From: Saccharum officinarum
Lineage: Eukaryota > Streptophyta > Magnoliopsida > Poales > Poaceae
Direction of reading: 5' to 3'
NCBI GenBank assembly: GCA_020631735.1
Contig: CM036197.1
Span: forward strand, 43,199,880-43,263,879
Length of the DNA: 64,000 bases
In this document: positions 20,976 through 33,143 of the stretch, piece after piece
How positions within the stretch are numbered: position 1 is the first letter of the stretch
How the letters are laid out: each line of letters opens with the position of its first letter
Notes under the pieces: model-generated
What the model was told of the DNA's origin: nothing
Database searches by the model: none
The model's input: only the letters and a program-made list of their open reading frames with translations
Program-made: the position numbers and the translations under genes

Positions 20976-23458
20976 TGAAAGGACCTTGATGTCACCTAGA
21001 GGGGGGTGAATAGGCCCACAAAAATTTTAGCTCAAACAAAAGTTAAAACTAAGGGCAGCACTGCCTTCCTGCGACCATGAGTCCAACACAGCCCAAACTT
21101 GGTGGAGATGTACTAGGAATATCCAGTGGCGATCCTACAAATTTTCAACTTGAAGCTTTGTTAGAACAGAGGGCGGCACTGCTGCCCTTATGCAGAAGGA
21201 ACTTAGCACAATTCAAAATATAACCAACAAAATTTAGATCAGGTAAATTTCCTAGCTTCCTGCAGAAGTATTAGTCACAGAATATCAACTAGAAGCTGCA
21301 GATTGAGCACCACCAAGTAGATTGGGACGAAACCCTAGAATCACCATAAATATAAGACAAATCAAAAGAACACAAGTGAGGCACCGATTTATCCCATGGT
21401 TTAGCTCGCCACTAAGGCTTGACTACGTCCACGTTGTTGCGGTTTGCCACAAATGGCTAGGGCTTGCCCCAAGGCTTGACTTTCCCTCATTCTCAAATTA
21501 AGAGAGTGAACTCTTAAAGTGAGGGGTGACTTCACTAGATGATTGGAGTAATTACAAACCTCCCGGGGCTGCCACACAAGTTGGCAAGCTCACAAGCAAC
21601 ACTCTTGCCGGCTAGGAGCAAGCTCCAAGAGTAACAAACATAATCCACTGGCTTGAACACGAACCAAGTGATCTAGGAGATGAAGAACAGGTTGGAGAGC
21701 TCTCTAGCACAGTTTGGAGGCTCAATCTCTCAAAGAATCGGAGAGAAATCAAAGGGAAAAGCTTGAGGGGCTCCAATGGTGAGTAAGGGAGTGAGAGAGC
21801 TGCTTTGGTTGCACCTGGAAGGGAATGGTCAAGAGATGACCATTGGAAGGGATGAGGAAGAGATTAAATACCCCCTTAGCCCAACGGTCACTTTAAGTGC
21901 GGCACTGCTGTACTTATAGGGCGGCACTGCCGCCCTCACCAAACAGCGAAGAACAGAAAATTGTTTTGCTGGCTATTTGGTGGATGAATAAGGATGTCCT
22001 GGTCAAGATATGAGCACTTGGTAACACATTTAAGCTTGTGCATTGTATCCCCTTTATAGTACGGCCTTTCCTAAACTCAAAAAACAAAACATGAAAGAAT
22101 TTAACCTCCTTTGAGTTGGTTACCACTTTCTTTTGTAATTGGGGTTTCTACCATCGAATGGATTGTCCTCATTCTCAATATCACTTCATAAGAGCTTTGC
22201 AATCTTCTTTGTTTCATCTCTTAGAGCAAACATACTTTGACCATGTGACTCGAACCATTTCCATATATATGAGTTCACCTCATGGCTTCAAGTCACTTTC
22301 ACTAATGATTTGATCCTCAGCACAATATGACTCCTCATAGCTTGATTAGTTTCTCGACTCAATGAAAGTACTCTCCTCTTCACCTTAGCCATGGTACCTC
22401 AGTCCTCAAGCCGTCGCTTGCCTTCACCTTCGCTTAGTCCCTCGAAGCCCTTTCCTTACTATCTTCACATTATCAAGCCATACTCAAGTCACAGCATATT
22501 AAGCATCCATTGAAAAACTATTTTTTCAATATTGTGATCCTTACTTGAATATCTTCTAGATATGAATGTTGAGATCAATCAAGCTCTAGTTTGACTCACA
22601 TAAAGACATACATGGATTAACATCAATATTGTCAAGCCAATTCACGATTCCTTATATCCTCTTCATTTTGGCTTGACACTCCTAACACTTACTTCAATCT
22701 CTATCTTCATACTTCTAGCTTGATCAAATCAATGCAAAGTGATTTTCCAAATCTTTATCCATACAAGCAAACCAATGTAGAGAACATCCCACATTCATTA
22801 TACATTGTCTCCATTGTCATTTCTCATTTGCTTAACATTTTCTCACCTATGCACTCTTGATTCATTCTTCAACCTTGATCAAAGCTAGTCCACTGTCCAA
22901 CTCTTCTTGTTCATACAAAGCAAGCCATTATAGAGACCAATCCAAAACCATCAACTCATGTCTCATTTGTCATATGCCAAATATGCTTGCTTTCACATGA
23001 TGCTATGATATCCCACAATATAGGAGCCATTTCATTAATTCCATTTGCATTGTTGTCTTTTGCTTGAACTAGATTGTTTCCATAATCTTCCAATGCAACA
23101 ATATACAATTCAGCCTTTCATTTCAACACTATGTGAAATATCATCAAGTTTGCCTTCTTGTTGAACCTATATATGCTTATCATTTCATAATCTGTTGCAT
23201 TGTTGTCTTTTGCTTGAACTAGATTGTTTCCATAATCTTCCAATGCAACAATATACAATTCAGCCTTTCATTTCAACACTATGTGAAATATCATCAAGTT
23301 TGCCTTCTTGTTGAACCTATATATGCTTATCATTTCATAATCCGCAAGTGTATGCAATAAACTAAATTTTCTGTTCAACACTTAGCAAACTTGTTAGACC
23401 TTTAATTATGTTGTCATTCAATTCACCAAAACCCAATAAAGGGCCAGATGCACTTTCA
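20976..23458 (-). mobile_element. Long LTR (2,483 bp) of a minus-strand retrotransposon, probable 3' LTR
   Basis: Read on the minus strand it starts TGAAAGTGCATCTGGCCC (from 23,458) and ends GGTCCTTTCA (at 20,976). A polypurine tract lies directly upstream of its start (plus 23,459-23,474), which makes it a 3' LTR. The end sequence (a C-rich run inside tattcacccccctctag) is similar to that of the solo LTR at 14,836-16,858, so the two families are related. It contains a perfect 150-bp tandem duplication and repeated gggcggcactgccgccc words. The copia SIRE/Maximus lineage is my guess. No target duplication was resolved. Confidence 0.65.
23045..23344. repeat. Perfect 150-bp tandem duplication inside the LTR
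   Basis: Copies at 23,045-23,194 and 23,195-23,344 start ttgcattgttgtcttttgc and end catttcataatc. By eye I see at most one difference, at the outer edge. This is a recent event, or an assembly duplication. Confidence 0.85.
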
Positions 23459-23474
23459 ATCTCCCCTTTTTTGG
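23459..23474 (-). promoter_or_regulatory. Polypurine tract next to the minus-strand LTR
   Basis: On the minus strand ccaaaaaaggggagat immediately precedes the LTR start TGAAAGTGC. It is the expected primer site for plus-strand DNA synthesis, and it sets the orientation and the 3' identity of the LTR. Confidence 0.65.
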
Positions 23475-25590
23475 TGATTGATGACAATACAATTAAAGCT
23501 CACAAGAGATTGATAAAAATTAGATTTTGAATCCTATGATATAGTGAGCTCCCCCTAAATGTGTGCATTGAAGAAATTTAAATTTTGGCCTCAAATGCCA
23601 AATGCACATATTTTAGATGAAGTGTGGGAACTCTCCTATATCTTAGCATTCGTGGGGTGCAAGGTGTAACATGATAACCGTGATGTTCATGACAGTTCAT
23701 ACACAACAAGCCCTGGCTGCTGGAGTAGAGGGCGGCACTGCCGCACCCTAGGGGTAGCACGTCGCACTCACCACAGCAGTCAGTTCACAATCAGACATCT
23801 AGCATAAAAGATCCTTATCAAGAGCATCAATTTAAACTATCCTTGCATACACCACACAAATTTTGAAAAATATTATATGCCTTTGTTTTACCCTCTTAAA
23901 TCCGCATATCAATCTCTCCCCCTTACACTCTTCCCCTACAACCCCAATATTTCTCCTCCTTTGGCATTAATCTCTAAAAAGAATCTCTCCACCGAAAGGA
24001 AGAAATAATGGTAGACAAGTGAGGGCAAGAGGTAGGTAAAAGTTTAGCATATAAGATTTCTCTCCTAAGTTTTCTATCAAACAAAGTATGCAATACTTTA
24101 AGCCAAGATTCTTGAGATGTTAGCATATTTAGCTCATACCTCACTTAGATGACAATTTTAACATGAGACAAACTCACTCCATCACCACAAGAGGTATCAA
24201 CCAAATATCTAAAGAATTCTCTAATCGTCACCACAAGGACAAACTCATGGTGTGACTAAAAATATTGCATACACATGCACACACTAGCATGTAAGGGTCT
24301 AGATGCACAAAGGTAGTACAAGAGTTCATGAAGCGATATACCTTTGTTCTAAGCCTCATAATCTCCACTGTGATCATGAAATTTTGAATTTAGTGCTTTA
24401 ATGGGCTTGACACAATGTAAAAAGACTTCATTTGTGCCCATCTCTCTTGATCATAGGAGATATCACAAACCTGTACTTAATTTCAATTGAAAGTCCATTG
24501 CTACCTCTTGTTGTCATTTTGAGATACCAATTGAAGACATATTTCTTGATATACTAAATTGAAAGATTATCCATCAATAACAATTGAAATATTATCTTCA
24601 AAATTTTGACACCAGATGAAGGAATCTTCACAAGTTGATGCCAATTTGAATGAATGCCCGTATCTCATAATGTCTCCTAGGAAATGCTCACAAAGACAAG
24701 AAATAGCATTAAATTGCACAAGCTAGAGTTTCACAATTAGTGAGCTTTTGGACGTGGAAGGCATGTAGATCACTAATTGCAAAACCTCATAACATAGACT
24801 AAATTCTTCCTTTTTTATAGTGCATACATATATATGTGGAAGGCAAGAACATATACACTTTTGGTCAGTTAATCCCAAACAAAGGAATTTAAGCTATATT
24901 ATGGTTATGGAGAGTAGCTACTTAAGAGATAAAAATTGCAATCCAAATGAATATGTGAGATAACTTTACCATTTTGGATTGAGTTAATGTAGCATACCCA
25001 TGAGAAACTCATTCTCACCAAGAGACTACACAAATTCACTAGAAGAAAAGGTTAATCTCAAAAGACACAAGAAGACATAGAACGGGCTCCCCCTTAATAT
25101 GTGTATCAAGTATTCGAATTACTTGTGAAATGCTCTTGAATTGGTTTAAGAGTCGGGAGGAGTTCATCCTATATCTTGGTCAAGGCATGATAAGTTTACA
25201 ACAATTAAAATTATGCTAAGGAAACATACTACCACCAAGGTAGATAGATCATCATATTGTATGACCATCATAAGTGAGACTTGATGATTTGTATGGCCAT
25301 AGTTCTTCACTTGATGACTCATGGTGAATTAGAGCTCTTATGATCATCTAAGATTCATGTTAGGTTCCTAGTTCTTTCTTTACCTAAAGCAACTCACACA
25401 AAGACCAAAAGGTAAAATTCATGAAATTTGCAAACTATGAACTAGGAGTTACCATTCTTTGTTGACAAGATGTTGGGTGATCAATGAAATGGATCATATG
25501 CACTTGATGAGCTCTAGAGAGGAGAAATAGCAATGATAGCCCACTCTTCAATTCTTTTCTCCAACCCATTTAGATTCAGTTCCACTTAAG
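23475..25590 (-). mobile_element. Non-coding 3' internal remnant of the minus-strand retrotransposon
   Basis: This AT-rich stretch adjoins the polypurine tract and contains no open frame of useful length in either direction. It is most easily read as the long untranslated region between pol and the 3' LTR, or a decayed env-like part. gag and pol are absent, so the element is truncated at or before 25,590 by the next repeat. A further gggcggcactgcc word occurs near 23,731. Confidence 0.4.
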
Positions 25591-27560
25591 TGTAACATCC
25601 CAGATGCTAAAAACAACTAAAACTTGGTCATGAGCATCATCATGCATAAACATCAAGCATTGTTGCATCAATGCACTCTATGTTTCATATGTCTCATTTG
25701 TTGCATAGTAATGTTTCATGAAAGCAATGAATGTTTCCTTAATAGCATGACTATGTTGCATATACCTTGTTCCCATGTTGCTTTATAGTGTTTCACATAT
25801 TCCATAATAGTGCTCAATATGTTTCATTGTCATGTTTCACATGTTGCAAATATAGGTGTTTAGTTAATCCCATGAAATGATAACCATGTTAATGATTAAG
25901 GCTTTTTGTGATTTTAAATATGAGAAATATGCTTAAACAAATAAAACTTTGTTAATATATAGTTTGTAGTACAAAGTATATACTTTCATGTGTAATAAAT
26001 GTTTGGTAAAGTTTTTGAATCAAACATGTTAAGAATTGAGCTCCAATATTGAATCTTATAACTAATTCCTATACTTAGTCATCTATGGTTAAGTGATTGT
26101 TCTTAGTTATAAAGTTCAATATTTGGCTCTATATTAAATGAAATTTCATAGATAAAATGTGCCTAAACTTTAATTCATTGCTTGATGCTATAGTTGGACT
26201 ATGTTACCATGTAATTGATTGTCATCCTTGAATTATGGTTTATCACTAATTAATTGCCAAAATAGCTTAACTAAAACAGTTTTCAAAACCTGGAACTGAA
26301 ACTCTCTTTCAGTTTAACTGAACCCTGGTTTGGCATTCAAAATCTCTTAAATCTTTGATCTGTTGATGATGGTTCCTTAAGCAAAGGTGGAGAACTTGGA
26401 TCAAGGAACAACTTTTATATTGGGAGCAGATCAAGTTGCTATATAAAAGTTGGAGAAAATAGAGGAGGAAGTGGAGGGTTTCAGGCTGTTTTTGAAACTG
26501 CAGTTCTGTGTTTAGTTCAGTGTTCAAAAGGCAGTTTCTTGTGTCTATCTTCCCTTTCAAAATCTCCTCGATCTGATCCGAATTGGAGTATGAGCATGAA
26601 AGCAAAGTTGTAGAGGGCATCAAGGAGAACAACTTTTGTATTAGAAGATTTTCATGTTCTTTTGTGGAATTAGGAGAAAAGTGGAACTGAAGATGCACTG
26701 TCATGCTGCTACAGTGTCACCACCCTGCTCGCCTGCTCACCGCCTAACGCCACCGCACTCGCACCGCTCGGCCGCGTAGTGGCACGCAGCTGCTTTGCGT
26801 GTCGGTCGCAAGCAGCTGCTGGCCAAGCCTCGCAGCTTCCCATCCCTTCGCATCGCCGTTTTCAACCAAAGCCGGCCATCCTCATTTCTTTCTCCTCTCT
26901 CTGTTCTGCCGCCACCGTGCACCTCCGCTTCACCGGTGAAATTCGCCACCGCTGCTACTCCACAGCTCAATTCTTCTTCCAGCAGGTTCGCCACATGCTT
27001 GTGCACTTCCTTGACCCACTCGCAGCACCCCGCATCGCTTATAGCCGGCACGCGCTAACTTCTTCTCTGAGGCGGTCGCCATCGCCGCCGAGGATCACCT
27101 CACTATGGCCAGCTCGCCTCGCTGCACCTTTCTCCTTCCCGTCTTTTGGTTTAGCCTTGCCTTGATGCCGTGGTGGTGATAGGCTCCTTATTTTGATCGC
27201 TACCGCGCTGTCATGGCTGGTCCATCGCTGCGCCACCATGCCCGCTGTCGCCGGTGCTGCTGCTCGCACGGGCACGCCTCCTCGGACCATCGTGGGGCAA
27301 GCTGTGGCCACCAGCGAGTGCGCACGAGCCCCGGGATGCTTCCCCGCCTCTCCCTCGCCGCCGACGAGCATCAATGGGTCAGAACCGAGCCTCGCCGTGC
27401 GTCCTCTGTTCTGAAATCGTGACCAGGGGCTTCGCGCCAGAATAGAAACAAATACAATGCACAAGTTGGTCTTCATTCCACTGAATGACCCCAAATAAGC
27501 TACTGCGACCTGGGTAGTGGGAACGCTAAAGTTGTCTGCATTGAACATTGCTGGCGGCAT
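25591..27560 (+). repeat. LTR-like block beginning TGTAACATCCC
   Basis: The left edge TGTAACATCCCAGATG resembles the inward-read end of the 4-kb solo LTR at 44,047-48,068 (TGTAACACCCCTGGG). Both have the same internal make-up: an AT-rich first kilobase, then a GC-rich part with overlapping, meaningless open frames on both strands (here 26,710-27,440). The right edge and a target duplication were not found, so this may be a truncated LTR. The frames of up to 176 codons within it are not called as genes. Confidence 0.4.
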
Positions 27561-27723
27561 CTCTATCACTAGTCCAAATGTCCAATCTATTCCACACTAC
27601 TAGCAGAGTAGCAGTTTTTCCTTCCACACAAAGACGTGCTGCATTCTTGGCCATTCATCATGTTTGATTTAGGCCCTAAGTCTTTTGATCCATTAGAGCC
27701 ACATTTTGATTGGACGGTATAAT

Positions 27724-27824
<101 letters not shown>

Positions 27825-29331
27825 GCTACTTCCTTCACACTTCACAGGCAAACAAACAAGAAAGCCTTAAAGGGCATGGCCTGCTTTCCTCTTTTTTTCC
27901 TCATTTTCTTGATCTTGGGTTCTTTCTGCCAGTCCAAAGACCAACTGACACAAGTAAATCCGCTCTCACCCAGTGACATGATTGTCTCCAAAGGTGGGGG
28001 ACTTTGCTCTCGGCTTCTTCTCTCCAAACAACTCCAACAGAAGCTTGTACCTTGGAATCTGGTACCATAATATCCCCAAGCGCACCGTCGTTTGGGTTGC
28101 GAATCGTGATAGCCCAGTCACCAATCCTTCATCAGCGAAGCTCGCCATCACCAGCAGTCCTGAGATGGTATTGTCTGATTCAAAGGGTCACACCCTTTGG
28201 ACAACGGCAAACACCGCCATCACTGGAGGTGCTGAAGCTATTGCGGTTCTCCTCAACTCGGGAAACCTTGTGCTCCGGCTGTTGAATGGCATAGAGGTAT
28301 GGCAAAGCTTCGACCACCCAACTGACACCATGCTTCCAACCATGAGATTCGTCCTGAGCTACAAGGGACAGGTGGCCAGGCGCCTCATTTCATGGAAGGG
28401 CCATGATGACCCATCTGCTGGGGACTTCTCATATAGCCTTGATCCTAACACACAGCTTCAAGATGTCATTTGGCACAACACAGCGCCATATTGCCGCACC
28501 AACGTGTTCAGAGATATGTGGGTGGGAGGCGGGGTATACCAAAAACAGAGACCTTCCTGGGTCCTATACCAAACTAGGCTCAGCACAGAGGATGAGCTCG
28601 ACTTCACATACTCGGTCTCTAATGATGCTCCTTACACAAGATTACAGATTGGCTATACCGGCAAGTTGAGTTTCCAGAGTTGGAACAACAACACGTTGTC
28701 ATGGATAGTCATTGATGAGCGCCCACTGGCTGCGACTTCTATGCCTAACTAGTGATTGGCGCGCGCCCATGCACGCGCGACCATGCCCACGAGGTAATAG
28801 AACACAAATAGAACACAACGAAACGAGGTAAAGCAACGCTAATCACGTGAAAGAGGTAGGCCCAGCGACTAAATAGCAGGGCCCATATTTTTGCCCACCA
28901 TACATACATAGTGTTGTTCGCGAGTTAATTTCGCGCGGGATGGTGTGGCTAAACAGCGTCACAGAAGTGTCGGTACTGCTGGCAACATCGCAGTGCTAAA
29001 GTTCGCAGACGACGTATACAGGCCTCACTGCAGAGGCGAATTAGACAAGGAGTTCTTCGAGCCTAGAAGCCAAAACACGGCTAGAAGCTACATTACTTTA
29101 CGGCGGTCTTCAGCGTGGAACTCCATGATCTGGCTGAGTTCCCAGCGTGGAAGACACGATGCCATCAAAAGCAGGCTGAGTCTCCAGTGGATGGCAAAAT
29201 GGGGCAGGTCCATCCAAGCAAAAGTCCCGGACCAGTACGGAGAAGCTGCACGGCAGAACGCGCGATCAGGGAAGTGCAATGCATAGACAGTAGATTCGTA
29301 GCCAAAAATTGAAGGGTGGAGCATACCTTGT

Positions 29332-29570
29332 TTAGCCACTCTCCTGAGCTAAAGCCTGATCTCCACGAGAACGCTTCTTGTCAGGAGTGGCATCCTTCTC
29401 AGTTTCAACGCTGCAAGGGAATAGGTGATAAAGAACGATAGCTTAAATGGGTTACATAAGAACTGAGAAGCCAGTTTGGTGTAAACCTGGTTTCTGCAAC
29501 GATCAGGGAACCACTGTTTACTTGAGCTGCAGGAGCATCTTTCTCTTCAGAATCCTTCTCAGGCAGCTTT
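29332..29570 (-). pseudogene. Captured 3' exons of an unidentified gene inside the Helitron
   Basis: On the minus strand one exon (about 29,566 to 29,487) reads LPEKDSEEKDAPAAQVNSG and ends at a GT donor. A second exon starts after ttgcag at 29,410 and reads VETEKDATPDKKRSRGD, then to a TAA at 29,332-29,334. Joining across the GT-AG intron keeps one frame. A further upstream exon ending DDTPSQ before a GT near 29,655 is possible. The product would be an acidic then basic C-terminal tail. I do not recognise the gene. Confidence 0.5.
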
Positions 29571-30515
29571 GTCCATGTACATACAAGAGAGGGGCCATTC
29601 AGAAAGAAAGTATGGAGAAATCACTGCAAGTGGGTTATCTTAGGCAAATCAGGTACCTGAGAAGGAGTATCATCAGGGAATAATAAGGAATCAGTTAACT
29701 ATATGCCGGCGCAGCAACACAGGAGCCCCTCAAAGGCCACCTAAAAAAGAAAACAGCATTCACGATAACATACAGGCTACTTCACCGGCGGTACCATCAC
29801 GAGGCAGAAGAGCACCCGGCGCCATCTGGGCTCTCTAGAAAATGGGAAGCTGGCTGGAACATATCATGTGCAAACACAACATTAGAACATTCTGTGTAGC
29901 TCAGAGGACATACAACCCATGAATCTCACACCCCTGAACACGGAAAATCGGCACCCACACACACACACACCATTCTATGCAAGGAAAGACATCAAACAAG
30001 AAGACTAAGCAACGACACCTCCTTCATCAAATACGCTGACTGAACGGCCAGATCTTTTCATTCCGCAGCTATCCTATTTACAGAACTACATTCTGAAAAT
30101 TGTAATCGACCACGACAAACCCATACATCCTTTGCAAGAAAGCTATGGCCTGTAGAGCAGCCTGCTCGTAGCCTAGAGAAGAAAATTCATCTTTGTGTGC
30201 CCAAAAGAAAAAACTACGGGAGGTGAGGATAGATGGGCGGCCTGTCTTTCGCTAACTCGAACACCACCGACGCGTACGACAGCCCACAAGTAGCCGCCAC
30301 GGACTGCAACAGCGACAGGTATGAAGCTCCAACCACAAACATGGTCCCTCTCTGTACACCAGCTAAAAGCGCAAACTATGCACATCCAAAAAGGAAAACA
30401 CCAACGCACGAACAGCGAACGAACGCCCAATCCACGGCGCACAAACGTCCTCAAAAAAAGGAAAACCCCAACACAAAAGTCAGGAAGCCATCAATGCTCC
30501 AGTTGTACAATGTAG

Positions 30516-30760
30516 AGCCTGTTTAGTTAAAAAGAGAACCCAAAAAATGCTACAGTATATGTCATATTAAATCATGTGGCACATACATAGAGTACTAAGT
30601 GTAGCCGAAAGAAAAAACTAATTACACAGTTTAATTGTAAATCACGAGACAAATCTTTTGAGCCTAATTAGTCTATGATTGGACACAAATTGCCAAATAA
30701 AACGAAAAGTGTTATAGTAGCCGAACCCAAAAAAAAAAAATTTCCCCAACTAAACAGGCC
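30516..30760. mobile_element. Tourist-like MITE nested in the Helitron
   Basis: The ends are agcctgtttagtt on the left and, read inward, ggcctgtttagtt on the right. The flanks tgtag/tgtag could be a duplication, though this group usually makes TTA or TAA. On its minus strand it carries the same words as the MITE at 9,692-9,935 (ggcaatttgtgtccaatcat, ctgtgtaattagttttttc), so the two are one family. It entered the Helitron after, or together with, the captured gene. Confidence 0.7.
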
Positions 30761-30769
30761 TGTAGCGAC

Positions 30770-31090
30770 CTGAGATCTGAGAGACCCATACCAGACGGCG
30801 ACGGACATAGCAAGTAGTAAGGCGCCGACTCCGGTCGGCACCAGCTCCGGCGCAGCTCCGGCCCCACCACTCTCCGCAGCTCCGGCTGCCGCCCTCACAG
30901 ATCCGCAGCCTGCAGGAAGAACGCAGCCAGCAACTGCAAGAGAAACACAAATCAGGAAGAGGCAACCCACGCCGGAGAAGAAATCGGAGGAAAAGAGAAA
31001 CAAGGCAGCCGGAGGCGCCTACCTCGCACGAATCGCAGCCGGGAAGGAGGAAAGCTACAGGAGTCGCTCGCCGCCTGGTACAGGAGCCGA
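30770..31090 (-). pseudogene. Captured 5' exon and intron, unidentified gene
   Basis: On the minus strand a GC-rich leader ends gcgag before GT near 31,022. An intron then closes with tctcttgcag near 30,932, and the next open stretch codes for an Ala/Gly-rich segment followed by PTGVGALLLAMSVAVWYG. The hydrophobic tail might be a membrane or GPI-signal-like segment. The frame runs into the Tourist-like MITE at 30,760. The exon structure suggests capture of a gene's 5' end. Identity is unknown. Confidence 0.35.
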
Positions 31091-31646
31091 CCGCTACCTA
31101 TTTAGCCCACGCTCCCCGCCTCGGCGTTCACCGGGCCAAGACATAGAAAGGTCCACCAAATAGACGACGCCGACATACGGGACCCCAGAGCATCTGCATC
31201 GAGTGGAGCCCAACAATCAACGGGTCGAGCCAAACACGGCCGCACAGGCACGGCGCCCGTGACCCGCGAGGCCACCCGCATGGCGTCCGAGAAAGCCCGT
31301 TCTGCAGGCGTCGTTACAACCGGGGCCGACCGATGCTAACCAACCAGCGGTCGACAGCGCCCCGCGCCATCCAATAGGCGCGCGACAACGGCGTACCTGC
31401 GGTACTTTTGCTGAGGTCAACGAGCGCACAACCGTCGATCCGGATCAGAACGGTCAAAATCCTTTTTACTACCGTGGACACCGTGAGGCCGCATCGTGGC
31501 TTCACGTTCTCATATCTTTATTTATAGATAGACGTGGCCCGTTCGGCTACTGTGACTTCACGGAGAATCTCCCAATGTGTAGGTGCTTCGATGGGTTTGA
31601 GCCTATTGATAATTTCAACTCTTCAAGAGGATGCCAGAGAAAGGAA

Positions 31647-31890
31647 GGCCGCGTTCACTTCCCCCTCCCAACCCAAAATATTTTCTCTTACACACATCAC
31701 ATCAAATCTTTCGACGCATGCATGGAGCATTAAACGTAGGTAAAAAAGATAACTAATTGCATAGTTTGTCTGTAAAGTTCGAAACGAATCTTTTGAGTCT
31801 AATTAATCCATAGTTAGACAAATTTTACCAAATAACAACGAAAAGTGCTACAGTAACTTTTCAGCTACTTTTCGCGAAGTGAACACACCC
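31647..31890. mobile_element. Tourist-like MITE in the receptor-kinase exon
   Basis: The ends are ggccgcgttcacttc and, read inward, gggtgtgttcacttc, with GAA on both sides (31,644-31,646 and 31,891-31,893). It interrupts coding sequence: CQRK precedes it and EVLNCQEENH follows directly. The interior has the family-like words ttttgagtctaattaat and gtgctacagtaac, so it is a related but distinct subfamily from the other two Tourist-like copies. Confidence 0.75.
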
Positions 31891-32463
31891 GAAGTGCTAA
31901 ACTGCCAAGAAGAGAATCATTTCGTGACCTTACCGGGGATGAAGGTTCCCGACAAGTTTTTGCACATTAGGAATAGAAGCTTAGACCAGTGCGCAGCTGA
32001 GTGCAGCAGAAATTGCTCATGTATCGCGTATGCCTACGCTGATATGAGTGGTGCCGGCACTATGACTGACACGATGTGTTTTGGTTTGGTCTGGGGATTT
32101 AATTGATATGAAGGACAACTCTGGTGAGAATTTGTACCTACGGCTTGCCGATGCCAATTCTCTAGGTATGCTCACTTTCTTGTCCAAATTCTTTGCTGCT
32201 CTGTATGTTGTGCGATGGCCATTCTAAATGGAAATTAAGACTTGAATTTCCCTGGCATGAAAGAAACAATGGCATCATTAACAAAGAACATTTAGAATAC
32301 ACTTCTGTAAAAAGACAGGTCACTTCTGCAAATAGTAAACAAATCACGTGAACTTGACCATACACGACCTCTATTACTCCTTCCTTCCAATTATATAGAA
32401 CTGAGTATGATTCTAAAAAAATCAAATTTATGGACTTTGAAGACAGGGAAAAGTTCACAGGTA

Positions 32464-32968
32464 GCCCAGCCTCTTGCTTGCCGGTGGCCGCCCTAGCCTT
32501 GGCGACCCCTGCCGACGTCTGCCCCGAGCTGCAGCCTCATCCTCGTCGGTTTTGAGGTGAACTCTGGCAAATCTAGGAGCAAAAATCAGCAACGACTGGC
32601 TTCCTCCGGGGACCTCTTCGGTTCTTCCTTCCTCCGCCGCAGCCCCCAGGCCGTCGATCTCCACCGCCGGCGGGCCGGGCCGGGTGGGATTCGGCGACGA
32701 GCCGATTCCGTGTGGCGCCGGGCCGGATCGGCCCGACCGCGAGGCCCTGCCCCTGCCCCTGCCCCAGCTAGTGCGCTGACGCCGGACCGTGGCCGGCTTC
32801 CCCTTCCTCGGCCAAAGAAGGTGTTGGGTTTCGATTCTCAGGCAGCCACTCTGGATTCGGCGCCCAGCCTCTTGCTTGCCGGTGGCCGCCCTAGCCTTGG
32901 CGACCCCTGCCGACGTCTGCCCCGAGCTGCAGCCTCATCCTCGTCGGTTTTGAGGTGAACTCTGGCAA
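32464..32968 (+). repeat. 107-bp direct repeat in the LINE 5' leader
   Basis: The 107 bp beginning gcccagcctcttgcttgccg and ending actctggcaa occur at 32,464-32,570 and, as far as I can read, identically at 32,862-32,968, an offset of 398 bp. It looks like a leader or promoter unit duplicated in tandem, the second unit leading into ORF1. Confidence 0.85.
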
Positions 32969-33143
32969 GCTTGCCTGTAACCTGTTCGACAATTGGCTGA
33001 AGTGGAAGCTGATGATGGCAAGATCGTGGCCGAGTTGAGAGCTCAGTGGAGTTGGCTTTGCTGGTGCTCCCCATCAACTTGCAGCCCCGTGTTCCATGTT
33101 GGCAACTGAGCTTCTCCTCCTGTAAGTTCCCCTCTGCTGAGCC

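Larger units (their letters stand above)
28749..31528 (-). mobile_element. Helitron, 2.78 kb, carrying captured exons
   Basis: On the minus strand the element begins TCTATAAATAAAG at 31,528, after a host A. It ends at 28,749 with a GC-rich hairpin (cgcgcg arms at 28,760-28,765 and 28,774-28,779, 8-bp loop), then ccaatcaCTAG, followed by T. TC start, hairpin, CTRR end and A/T insertion site are the Helitron rules, and there is no target duplication. The host proves the limits. Receptor-kinase exon 1 stops at GCDFYA on the left and resumes with GPFGYCDFTEN on the right, with at most a few bases in doubt. No Rep/helicase is present, so it is non-autonomous. It holds gene pieces (29,332-29,570; 30,770-31,090) and a nested MITE at 30,516-30,760. 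Confidence 0.75.

Noticed and set aside
30173..30454. Minus-strand frame of 93 codons in the Helitron as a membrane protein
   Set aside because: It is Trp/Val/Cys-rich by composition, has no splice context, and looks like captured untranslated sequence.
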